Assembly: GCA_006538405.1 (NCBI GenBank) | Contig: BJKQ01000008.1 | Coordinates: 62,001 to 126,000, forward strand | Direction: 5' to 3' | Source: Hansfordia pulvinata | Taxonomy: Eukaryota > Ascomycota > Sordariomycetes > Xylariales | Length of the DNA: 64,000 nt | In this document: in pieces, positions 55,206 to 64,000 of the stretch | How positions within the stretch are numbered: the stretch's first letter is position 1 | Layout: each line of letters begins with the position of its first letter | Translations under genes and position numbers: made by a program | The notes under the pieces: model-generated | Seen by the model: only the letters and a program-made list of their open reading frames with translations | Told to the model about the DNA's origin: nothing | The model's database searches: none

Positions 55206-56566
55206 CTTGGCGGCGGCGTCGGGTCGGCCGCGTTATCACGGCAGACTCAGGTCAGAGAGACGCGCCCCGAATCGGGTGATTCCTGAGGGTCACGGCGTCG
55301 GCAGACAGAGACACAGAGGGCTGTAAGAGAGCAGAGCAAGGAAAGCTGAGGGCAAGAAAGAGAACAGCGCCCGCGAGTGTGTAGAAGAGGCAGGATATGA
55401 AATGCGAGGCTATCGTGAGATCAGGAGTGGGCGCAGCCACAAAGGAGAGAATCCAATGCCGTGAGTGAGTGGTGTGAGCAAGAGCAGACGTGCAGGCGGA
55501 AAGGAACCCGGGTCGACAAGTCGGGCTTTGTCTCGCGTGCTCGTCGGGGGAGCGGGTGGAGGAGGTTGTGAAGTTGGGCGGTGGGAGAAAGCCCAAGTGG
55601 TTTGGCGATGATGAGAGCTGTCTGGCCGATAAACACATGCAGCGAGCGGGTGTGTAAATTTAGCACGGCCCAGGGCTCTTGAAGCGCAACGTGTACGGAA
55701 GGGACGAGTACGACTATGTAGTCGTGTCTGCAGGCACTTGGGCATGATGTACTGTGTACATACATCCCGCTGCTAATTCCCACCAAAGCCGCAAGTACCT
55801 CTCGTCACCAGTAAGCCGGCGCCGGCATAGAGGAAGGAAAGGTGCTCCTCCCACTTGCGCCGCATGAAGTACTCCGAGGTATACGCTTGCACTTTGGTGC
55901 TAAATGACTACTTCAATCTCCGTCAGAAGCCAGACGGACCCAGAGTACCCGCTGGTCGCAAAGCAAATAAGGGTACCACGAAACACCTCGAGCATCGATT
56001 AGGCCATGCTGTCTTTTCCCCGGTCTTCTTTTTTTAAAGTTGTAAGGTGGCCTTCCATGCCACCCGGTAGTCCACCTGTCCCGATTTAGAACAAGTAAAG
56101 ATGAGGTACCTACGAGCCTCCGATGCCTGGGCTTGCGTTCGTCGGCTGCCCAAGAACGAACGAGGTGTCGGATTCAGCACCGTGGTTTGGAACTGGCCTG
56201 TACTCGTATCTTCCGTCTATTGTTGCCCCTGTCAGGTCACTCGAAATGGGCCGATCTCCGCCTTTTCTACGTTGTCATGCTGATGGCCTCTATGATTGTA
56301 TTATTATCCGTACCAGTTCAATGTCACTGTCCGCTCAAACAACGGGCCAGCGATCCCATGAGGCCGACGATTCCGTCCTGCTCCACCCACAAAACAGCCG
56401 CCCTATGTAAACCCAAAGCACAGCGTCTTCTGCTCCCGCCACCGTGCGCCGCAATTCCGCCGATGCGCCCAGCCTACAGATTCAAGTATATGCCATTGCC
56501 CAGCCGCCGTATGCCCCTGCAGGAGGGGTGCAAGAAGTCAGAATACAAAAGCGGGCGGTGGCACTT
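55206..56566. other. Intergenic region between sec63 and ste14
   Basis: 1.4 kb with the sec63 promoter and the ste14 3' region. One motif copy (GTACTCGTA) lies at 56200-56208, and an imperfect inverted repeat ACGACTA-TG-TAGTCGT at 55711-55726. No gene is supported. Confidence 0.5.
56200..56208. repeat. Motif copy 12, GTACTCGTA
   Basis: Intergenic, between sec63 and ste14. Confidence 0.8.
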
Positions 56567-57637
56567 TCAGTGAATGAAGGGGATCTTGGTGCCCACCCTC
56601 TTCCGGTAGTCGATGTAGTCCTGGTTGAAGAAGCGCACCAGGTGGTCCTCCTCTTCGCGGATGCGGCCCGAGAAGAAGGTCCAGAGCACCCCGGCGTAGG
56701 CGGCCGTGCACACGACGTTGCCGAGAACCAGCTGCGTGCCGATGGCCCACCAGAAGAAGCCAAAGTAGGCTGGGTGACGGAGGGCGCTGTACAGGCCCGT
56801 GACGACCAGGACGTGCGACTCGCGGTGCTGGCGCTGGACCGTGTGGTTGAAGGAGGCGCCCGCCTGCGCCATCGCCGCGCTGCGCACCACCTGCCCGCCC
56901 GCGACGAGAATCAGGCCCAGCAGCAGCAGGATGTGGCCGGTATAGAGGGGCGCCCAAGACCGGCGCGGGAACAGCAGCTGCGTGAGCACGCACTCGAGCG
57001 CGGCGGCCGCCTGCGCCAGCTGGTAGGCCGGCCAGTTGGAGGTGATCAGGAACGAGCTCGCCTTGACGACGCGCGTGTTGTACCTCGCCGTGGTCCAGAA
57101 CTCGAGGAAGTGGAAGACCGACACGGCAGCGACGAAGAAGGGCACGCGCCAGAGCGGCGAGGACGTCAGCGCCAGCACCGCCACGCAGCCGACGGCACCC
57201 AGCGCCAGCCCCGCGCCCAGGACAAAGGACTGCAGCCCTATGCTCTCGAGCGAGCGGACCTGGCCCGGGAGGTAAGGCTTCTCGAGATCCTGTGTGCTTT
57301 GCGACGTCGGGCTGTAGACGGGAAGCACGTTGTCAGCTACGGTTTTGAGCTCAGGGGGCCGCGGGAAGCGCCTGCTGGTTGGCGTTGTCGCCCACAAGGG
57401 CTGGCCTCGGTCATCGTCACTGTCAATGTCGCAGTCGCGTCTTTCCTCGCGTCTGTTCTCGCTCTCGGCAAATCCGCAGTCGCGATCATCGTCGCGCGCG
57501 AACGCTGACACGCGGGGCAGCGCGCGAGGAGTGGCCGCGTTGGACGAGGAAGAGCTGAGGGGGTGGGGGGTGAGGGGCTGCGACGTGTAGCCTGAGGTGT
57601 GTATCCTCGGGAGACTCGTGTCGACTATGGGACTCAT
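56567..57637 (-). CDS. ste14: Protein-S-isoprenylcysteine O-methyltransferase (Ste14/ICMT)
   Basis: Single exon, 356 residues. The ICMT core starts at about residue 125: hydrophobic helices, HFLEFWTTARYN at 176-187, SSFLITSNWPAY, GLYSALRHPAYFGFFWWAIG at 281-300, and the C-terminal EEEDHLVRFF...Y..Y..RVGTKIPFI. These match the S-adenosylmethionine and isoprenylcysteine binding parts of ER-membrane ICMT. The enzyme methylates the C-terminal prenylcysteine of CAAX proteins such as Ras and the a-type pheromone. The first 120 residues are a disordered Ser/Asp/Arg-rich extension absent from the 239-residue yeast protein. The start ATG at 57635-57637 is the first in frame, but a second possible start lies further in. 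Confidence 0.92.
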   Translation of the reverse strand: MSPIVDTSLPRIHTSGYTSQPLTPHPLSSSSSNAATPRALPRVSAFARDDDRDCGFAESENRREERRDCDIDSDDDRGQPLWATTPTSRRFPRPPELKTVADNVLPVYSPTSQSTQDLEKPYLPGQVRSLESIGLQSFVLGAGLALGAVGCVAVLALTSSPLWRVPFFVAAVSVFHFLEFWTTARYNTRVVKASSFLITSNWPAYQLAQAAAALECVLTQLLFPRRSWAPLYTGHILLLLGLILVAGGQVVRSAAMAQAGASFNHTVQRQHRESHVLVVTGLYSALRHPAYFGFFWWAIGTQLVLGNVVCTAAYAGVLWTFFSGRIREEEDHLVRFFNQDYIDYRKRVGTKIPFIH

Positions 57638-59598
57638 GTCGACTATTCGAAGCTATGGACGCGAGCCGTTGGTCAAAGACCAGTCGGGGGAAGGCAACTC
57701 AAGCGCGGGGAACTGCTCGAGACAACGGATGTGACGATGTGACGATGCGCAGATTGCAGGACGGTTGGAAAATATGGAAAATGGAGGAACACATCAGGAA
57801 AAGACGCACTTACCCTGGGGCATCTGAGGAGGAATAATCTGAAGCCGAGTCCATCGTGTAGGTATGTGTGCCAGTCTCTTTGTCTGCTAAGCCGGTGGTT
57901 GCGGATGGGAGGCTTGACGAATCTTTCTCATGGGTTTCGTCTGACACAAAGGCAAGGCTAGGATGAGGTCATGGCGTCCTGACGAGCACGGCCTGCTGAT
58001 GGGAGCGGAGACAATGGAAGGGCCGGTCTGACCCGTTGCACTGGGGTAGCAGTAGGGGCAGAGAACCAACAGTGAGCCGCACGAGCCTCGTTGCTTGCGT
58101 CGTCGCGCCAAACCGATGTTGGTAACTTGGTGATATCGCCAGGATCCGCGGCGTTGATGCGGGACAGGCTCGGTGCGTCGAAACAATCCGAGGCGCCAGG
58201 GCTGAACTGTTGGCCTGGCGAGTCGCGCCGCGTCTCCGTTCCTTGCTGCCCGCCAAAACGCGAGCCTCGAGTGGGTCCTGAAGTCTGTGTTAGGCCGCTT
58301 CAGTGCTTGCTGCATTTGGACGGCCACTTGAGTTGGGTGCACGGTGGTGATCCAATCGGCCCAAGTTGTGACTACCTCTCAAGGTCCCATTGCGTGCGTG
58401 AAATGGTGTATACGGTCCTTGAACTTCTCCTTGATCGGTATGGGCAAAGCCGGCACGGATTGCTGATTGCCAACAACTCGAAGCGCGTCCGGCCAGATGT
58501 CCAGCCGATCAGCCGTAGCTGGTCGAGTACTGTCGCTGTTCTCACGAGGAAGTTATCTATCCACGACTCGGCTCTGAATGCCGTCCTTCTAAATCCAAAT
58601 CGTGGTTCCCTCCACTGAGTTGCAATCGAAATCCGGAGGCATGGCACTTCAGAGGCAGTTGGCCGGGGTTATGGAAACAGTGAGTAGACGCACTGCGGGG
58701 GCCGGCCAGCAAACGCTCTTTACCCGTCACTAGATGTCCCCCTCTTGCTGCGCGAGTTTGCCACTCGTCGGCGCCCTTTGCGTAACGACGCCCATGAGCC
58801 ACGGCTCGGACCGTGAGGCCGTTGGGCTCTGCGTTGTAGGACTAAGTGGGGCACATTTTCGTCTGAGTTCCGCTGCCATGATGCGGTATCAACCATTCTA
58901 TCCCCGATCGTTGGGAGAAACTTGGTGATAATCGAGAAGTCGAATGAACTTTGGGGCTGTCTGGGATACATGCCGTTTTCTTAAATTTTCCAGGCTGCGT
59001 AGCCACAATTGATGCTACTGCCACCCGGACGTCACAAATGCCGCTTTTAGAGGACCTTTTTTCAGGGTGGCCTGGATTCAAACATGCGTCGGGAGAAACA
59101 GCCTACGATCAACAGCATAATCAGCCAGCCACAGTGAGCATTTCTACCGAATTAAGTGATGAGGCGCAACGCGGCGGACCAGGTGTGCATTCTAACCGCA
59201 TACCTCGAAGCTGAGGACGGACAGTGATATTGCTGAATGGCATCCGTCGAATTGTCCTAGAACCAGCCATAAAGTTGAGTGGTGCGATCAGAAAGCGGAG
59301 ATCTCACTGCGAAGGACTCTTTGGGTCCCCATTACCAGGACGAAGACACAGGTTAGGTAAGGAGGGGTACGTCAGCTTGCGGAAGGAGATGGGGGCGAGC
59401 TCATGCGCACGCCTGGGTCTTTCTGTAAGCCCCTATAGTGCGAGGGATCACATCCTGAAGTAGGTTGTTAGTTTCTCTTGGCAGCTGCGTCTCTCACAGG
59501 GGCCGAAGGTCGTGCCATGAAGGGCGGGGTTGAGTGCCCAGGTGGTGATGTGTTGAGAAGAGCACTGATGCTGGAGATAAGATGTCGGGTGGAGGCGC

Positions 59599-59614
59599 CT
59601 ACGAGTACTCGTAG
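59599..59614. repeat. Motif copy 13, perfect 16-bp palindrome
   Basis: CTACGAGTACTCGTAG, first of three copies within 343 bp. Confidence 0.9.
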
Positions 59615-59668
59615 AGCGCTGCGGGGTGGTGGACACCTCCAGTACGGCAGGCGCTGCCGTCTCCGGCC

Positions 59669-59684
59669 GTACTCGTACGAGTAC
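59669..59684. repeat. Motif copy 14, perfect 16-bp palindrome (half-sites reversed)
   Basis: GTACTCGTACGAGTAC: here the half-sites point the other way, overlapping at CGTACG. Confidence 0.9.
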
Positions 59685-59932
59685 CTAAGTAGTACTCACT
59701 GCTCCAGCTTTGTGTCCTCGTACCTCAGTGGGCGCTCAACTGACCTCATCCAACACCACAACCCATGGACGGATCCCTCCCGCGCTTGAGCTCAATCTCA
59801 CAGGCCCTTGGGTCATATCGGTCTCAGGGTTGCTGGCAGCCAACCTGGAATGCGCAGACGCAGCAGGCAGTGAGACTAGTGGAGGTCATGCGGCAGGCGT
59901 CGTCTCGGCCCCCACCTGATCGGGTTGGATGA

Positions 59933-59941
59933 GTACTCGTA
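59933..59941. repeat. Motif copy 15, GTACTCGTA
   Basis: Sits in GAGTACTCGTATCTGTACTCG, so a second partial copy follows. Confidence 0.8.
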
Positions 59942-61470
59942 TCTGTACTCGCAAGAGAACCTAAGGTACCTGGGAACTCGGGTGGTGGTCCCGCGTCGCA
60001 TTTCGTCATTCGAGGGGCTTGTCTCGACCATGTCACCTCCGCTTTCAAGCACCGCCGGCCTCGAATCCACCCAGCCCGCCTTGAGCGGGTGTCCAGCACG
60101 CGTCCGGCATCTATTAATAAACGCCCTTTATCTTACTGTTACCTACCCGTCTTAACGAGTGCTGCGTTTGGTAGAGCAGTCACTTGAGAGAGAAGCCTGA
60201 TGATGGACAACAAGCAGTACGAACGTAGGATGGTGGGAAAGTAAAGGGGCTCATCAGTCAGACCAGGCGTCGGTGGTTCCAGTACGAGACGCGGAATGGA
60301 TGGGCTGTGGCCAGGTGCATGTGGCTTGCAAGTCCGGCCTCTTCTCCAACTATCTCTCCTCTCTCCATCTCTCCAGGGCCGACTGGATCCCTTTCTGCAG
60401 GCCGCGCGCTTGTCCGGGGTTCCATCTCACCCAGCATCACACCGCCCATCCGCCACGAGAGAGGGTTAAGACAGTAGGCCAGCCGATCCAGGGACGCACG
60501 CACGCCTGCTTTAGGGGCGGGGGAGGGGGGGAGGCTTCACGCCCGTCCTCTTCTCTTCTCTGATCACTGCTCGCTGGCTGCACAAAGCGCACTCTCATGG
60601 AGTGCTGGGTAGCTGTTGAAGGTGCGGATAGGGGCTGCTGAGGAATAGATGGATCACCCACACCTGACCGCCTGCGACCACGCCGGCCCAATCAGCCCTG
60701 CGTGATACTGCGCTGGGCTGGGCGCCGTCGCTCACTGACGTTCGCACACGCGCACTCTTTCTCACACACGCTCACACACCCTTTCTCTCCCTCCCTTTCT
60801 CCCTCCAACAGCGGCCCCGTGACCTCTTCCTGCCCGCTTCCTCTTCAGTCCCTTCCATCTCGCGCCGTTGTGTCTTTAACGGCGAGAGATGCGACCCCGG
60901 TGGCTTCCGGTGACGGCAGGGCCATGTGTCCTGTGAACGTGGCTCAGTCAAGCCACCTGCAGGCCGTGTATGCTTGGGCTAGGTGGCCTTGTCCGTGCCT
61001 GCAGCAGAGCGAGGGATGGTTGTGAATTCCAAGCGGGCCCAATCGTGACAGGCAGCCTGGCCACGCGGACCCTCATCGCCACCATAGGCCGTAACCTCAG
61101 TGCGCAGGTGAAGGACCTCCAGGGCTTGGTTACTGGCTAAAACACGAGTCAACCGTAGGATTCCAGTCACTGACCTGGCTGCGCAAGTGACCGACCAAAC
61201 CAATGCCAGGACTCACCAACAATGCGTAAGGTACCTACATCATTACCGTAGCAGGTCGCCAGCCCACATACAACGACGGGGCGGCGAACCAATGGTTGGA
61301 AGTCCACTGCGACTGCGGCCAGCTTGTGTGCGGTACCTACCAACTCACTCATAGGCATCATCCATCAGCGCGTCAAGCCAGCAGAACAGCAACAAAGACC
61401 AAACTCTAATAGCGGTAGTGGAAACGACATTGCAAGGTTCGGCGCCTTGCCGCCCGCGCCAGTCGTGCGA

Positions 61471-61479
61471 GTACTCGTA
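61471..61479. repeat. Motif copy 16, GTACTCGTA
   Basis: Within GCGAGTACTCGTAG, about 1 kb upstream of the last gene. Confidence 0.8.
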
Positions 61480-62480
61480 GACGTCCGGGCAGTACGCGTT
61501 AGGTACCACCCAGTCGCAGTCGCAAACTCCCCCGCCGAACCCGGCCGTTTGGCGTGGAGCTGGTGCCCCGTGCCGTTTGGGCCGGCTGTTATTATAGACA
61601 AAGAGGCAGATCAGCAGCGGGGCCCGCAGACGCCAGGCGCGGGGCTTCATTGCCAGCCCGCGGACCGCCGCCGCTAGTCGGTGAGGCCTGGACAACGCAT
61701 TGCGGTCGCGGCGCAGCCATGCCGGATGGGAGACGGGCGAGGAAAGGGGCCTGGGAGCGAAGCCATGGGAAGGGAAGCAGTTGATGACTGTGGAAGCTGG
61801 GACGTTAGCAGTCATCACCTCAACCAGTCAATCAGCCAGTCAGTCAGCCAGCAGGCGAGCCGTAGGGGGGGTTCTGTTGGAGCGGATGGTTGGCCACATG
61901 AGGTGCCGCCCACTAACACGCACCACGCGGACGGCTCCTCAACTCAACACGCCCGACGCACCAGACACACACACGCACACACCATTACTCTCGACACTTG
62001 CACCATCCATCCCCAGTGCCCGTCCCGCCTTGCCTGCCTCCTCTTCCCAGGGTCTTTTACGAGTGGCTCCTGCCCGAGGCCTGCCTGTAGTTGCCTCTAG
62101 TCTTGCCTGCTCGATCAAACGCCGACCAACTTACCTGTCGCCTTCTCGCCGTCGCCCTCGTTCGCCCTCTCATTTCTCTACCACCTCTCTTTAGGTTCTT
62201 GTGCTTACAGCCACCTGATCGTACCACAATCGCCCCGGCATCAACACCCTCACTCGGCACTCGACTGCCCACTTCCCTTCCGCTCTTGCTACCCTCTTGT
62301 CGCCCCTCTCTCCTCCACTCCATCCAACCTCAACAAATCCCCTCCAACCCCCCCTTCTCTATACCTGCCTCCTCTCCTCCCTGTCTCCCATCTTTTTACC
62401 TCCCCGATACTTTTCCCGGCCACTGTCACTGCCCGCTCCATTCCCAGGCAGCATAGCAGCCCGGAGAGACACAGCGCATC

Positions 62481-63908
62481 ATGGCCCCTTCGCATCTGCC
62501 CACGCCGGCGGAGCCCAGCGAGCAGTCCACCGCTCCGGTGAGCCGTGCCCGAAGCGACCCGAGCACCATGTCGCCCCGCGACGTCCGCTCGTCCAATTTG
62601 CCTTCCAGCGACGAGGTACACCACCCTACCGTCGAGTCTTGGGTCGAGGTATCTTCTCACCCCTCGTCCTCCTCCGTCTCTTCCATCGGTGATGACATCG
62701 TCACCACCGGCCTCCGCGTTGGCTCTTCCTATCCTCCTCGCCGCCGCCGTCTGCACCCGCAATTTCAGCCACAGTCGCGTCTGTCACACTCGCAGCAGCG
62801 ACACCACCAGCGTCGCTCCCTTGACGCACATCAACCCACCAGCGCCGCCACCGCTGCCGCCGCCGCCGCCACCCAAATGCAAGCCGGCGCCAGCAGCCAG
62901 GAAGAGTACGAAGAGAGCGACAGCGACGACGATCACCGACTGCTTACCAGCTCAGGCGAGAACCTGGCCTCGGCGCGCCGCGCCGCCACGACCCCACTTC
63001 GCCAGGTCGTCCAGGTACACCCGCCCGACTCGGACTCGAGCGAGGAAGACGACGACGATGATGACCACGGCACTGCACTGGGCAGCCGCCGGCCCTCGGA
63101 ACCTTTTCGACCGCAGCCCAACGCCTTTACCCATCCTCCGTCCCACCTCATGCATCGCCATTCCACCAGTTCCACGCCATCTCATCCGCATGTTCGCCCG
63201 ACTTTCCGCGAGCGCTCACACACCCGCATCGAACGCTCGCCCCCGCATTTCATGTCGCCCAACTACCAGGCCGAGAATGACGCTGCTTTGCGTGCAAGCT
63301 TAACCACCTTGCTCAGCTGTGCAGCCGCCGCACGCTCCCGCCCCCGCGATGGCCCCGACAAGGACAAGCTCGAGCGCAACACGCCTTCCAGCGGCAGCCA
63401 GCCTGTTGAGCTGCGCCTGGTTCCTGAGCGCGACCTCATGGCACCCTCGCCCAGCTCCCCATCGCAACCGACCACTGGCCCTTCAACCCACACCAGCCCG
63501 CCGCTGGGGCCCGCTCGCCAAGCCACAGGCGAGGGCGTCAAGCGTTCCACGACCCCGCCCGCAGGACCATCCAGCAAATCTCCAAGATCCACCAAGAAGA
63601 AGAAGACGGCGAATCCAACATCGCCGGACTATGCCACAGCTACGACAACCCTCATAAGTCCGACTCTTCTCACCTGGGTCGTTGGTGCCGGAGTCGTTGT
63701 CCTGGTCTCCGTTGTCGGCTTCGGCGCCGGCTACGTCATCGGTCGCGAGGTGGGGCGCCAGGAGTCCCTCGGCGGTCTCGGGGGCAGCAGCGCGAATGCG
63801 ACTGCCGTGGCCGACGGCGGCAGCTGCGGCCGAGAAGTCATCAGGGGTGGAAGCGGCACATTGAGACGTTTCCGATGGGGCGCAGGCGTTCGCAGCGTCG
63901 CTGCATGA
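62481..63908 (+). CDS. Disordered protein with a single C-terminal membrane segment, unknown function
   Basis: Single frame of 475 residues. Most is low-complexity: Ser/Pro/His-rich with Ala, Asp and Lys runs. Two islands look conserved: TVESWVEVSSHPSSSSVSSIGDD near residue 50 and NDAALRASLTTLLSCAAAAR near residue 265. After a Lys-rich patch (TKKKKTAN) there is one hydrophobic helix, LLTWVVGAGVVVLVSVVGFGAGYVIG at about 395-420, with small-residue spacing (GxxxG-like). A short Gly-rich tail follows. No signal peptide is seen, so a tail-anchored or N-cytosolic topology is likely. I do not recognise the family. Confidence 0.75.
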   Translation: MAPSHLPTPAEPSEQSTAPVSRARSDPSTMSPRDVRSSNLPSSDEVHHPTVESWVEVSSHPSSSSVSSIGDDIVTTGLRVGSSYPPRRRRLHPQFQPQSRLSHSQQRHHQRRSLDAHQPTSAATAAAAAATQMQAGASSQEEYEESDSDDDHRLLTSSGENLASARRAATTPLRQVVQVHPPDSDSSEEDDDDDDHGTALGSRRPSEPFRPQPNAFTHPPSHLMHRHSTSSTPSHPHVRPTFRERSHTRIERSPPHFMSPNYQAENDAALRASLTTLLSCAAAARSRPRDGPDKDKLERNTPSSGSQPVELRLVPERDLMAPSPSSPSQPTTGPSTHTSPPLGPARQATGEGVKRSTTPPAGPSSKSPRSTKKKKTANPTSPDYATATTTLISPTLLTWVVGAGVVVLVSVVGFGAGYVIGREVGRQESLGGLGGSSANATAVADGGSCGREVIRGGSGTLRRFRWGAGVRSVAA

Positions 63909-64000
63909 TCGCGACAGGCTTGTTTGGCGAGGCTGCCAGCCACAGATTTGCCGCAAAAGGAACTCCGTCACCGAATCGCGACCAGCCATGGTTGCAGAAA

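Larger units (their letters stand above)
57638..62480. other. Long intergenic region, 4.8 kb
   Basis: Divergent interval between ste14 and the last gene. It contains four motif copies, three of them within 343 bp. A small AT-rich patch (60105-60156) and CAGTCAGTCAGCCAG-type short repeats at 61826-61856 are also present. The last 500 bp are C/T-rich, as in a fungal promoter and leader. No gene or RNA is supported. Confidence 0.5.

Noticed and set aside
55711..55726. Inverted repeat ACGACTA-TG-TAGTCGT
   Set aside because: Single short imperfect palindrome; not related to the repeated motif and not followed by a U tract.
56444..57508. Plus-strand frame of 354 codons antisense to ste14
   Set aside because: No motif; the minus strand encodes a complete ICMT core.
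60105..60156. Short AT-rich patch (ATTAATAAACG...) resembling the RIP block
   Set aside because: Only about 50 bp with no repeat partner visible; too short to call a RIP relic.
60160..60200. Possible tRNA start (GGTAGAGCAGTC resembles a D arm)
   Set aside because: No matching B box (GGTTCGANTCC) or acceptor stem follows within tRNA distance.

Overview
The window is a piece of a filamentous ascomycete genome, most likely a Sordariomycete. Genes are GC-rich, with short introns of about 55 to 170 bp, GT..AG borders and long intergenic spaces. The proteins are typical of this group: NRPS-like reductase, Ste3-type pheromone receptor, Erf4, Rio1, Sec63, Ste14, Rim1 and a Zrt3-like zinc transporter. 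One 10-kb block is extremely AT-rich and carries the CpA-to-TpA signature of repeat-induced point mutation (RIP).

Layout. 1-1615: 3' end of an NRPS-like enzyme (carrier protein plus thioester reductase) cut by the window edge. 1891-3135 (-): atypical protein kinase. 4531-5812 (+): Gfo/Idh/MocA oxidoreductase. 6670-7668 (+): hexapeptide-repeat acetyltransferase. 7783-8308 (-): TMEM170-like membrane protein. 9075-11306 (+): large conserved protein I do not recognise. 12057-13903 (-): Zrt3-like zinc transporter. 16764-17409 (-): mitochondrial SSB Rim1. 18318-20081 (-) and 22690-24258 (+): two divergent FAD monooxygenases. 25765-27891 (+): sugar-porter MFS transporter. 28569-30878 (+): Ste3-type receptor. 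31430 to about 33153 (-): Erf4-like Ras palmitoylation factor. 38571-40296 (-): Rio1 kinase. 40718-50974: one RIP-destroyed Ty3/gypsy LTR retrotransposon with 175-bp LTRs and a 5-bp target duplication. 52992-55205 (-): Sec63. 56567-57637 (-): Ste14 methyltransferase. 62481-63908 (+): disordered protein with one C-terminal membrane segment.

Functional links. Ste14 finishes the prenylated a-type pheromone that Ste3-type receptors bind, and Erf4 serves Ras palmitoylation, so three parts of lipid-dependent signalling lie within 30 kb. The two monooxygenases and the transporter may be a small catabolic or secondary-metabolism group. These links are inferences from family knowledge and position.

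Most notable signals. (1) A palindromic motif built on TACGAGTAC/GTACTCGTA occurs at 16 places, all outside the gene models. (2) The two LTRs differ only by RIP-type transitions, with damage confined to the inner half of each. (3) Three genes are each restored to frame by adding one C to a run of four C, which suggests either homopolymer under-calling in the assembly or real frameshifts.
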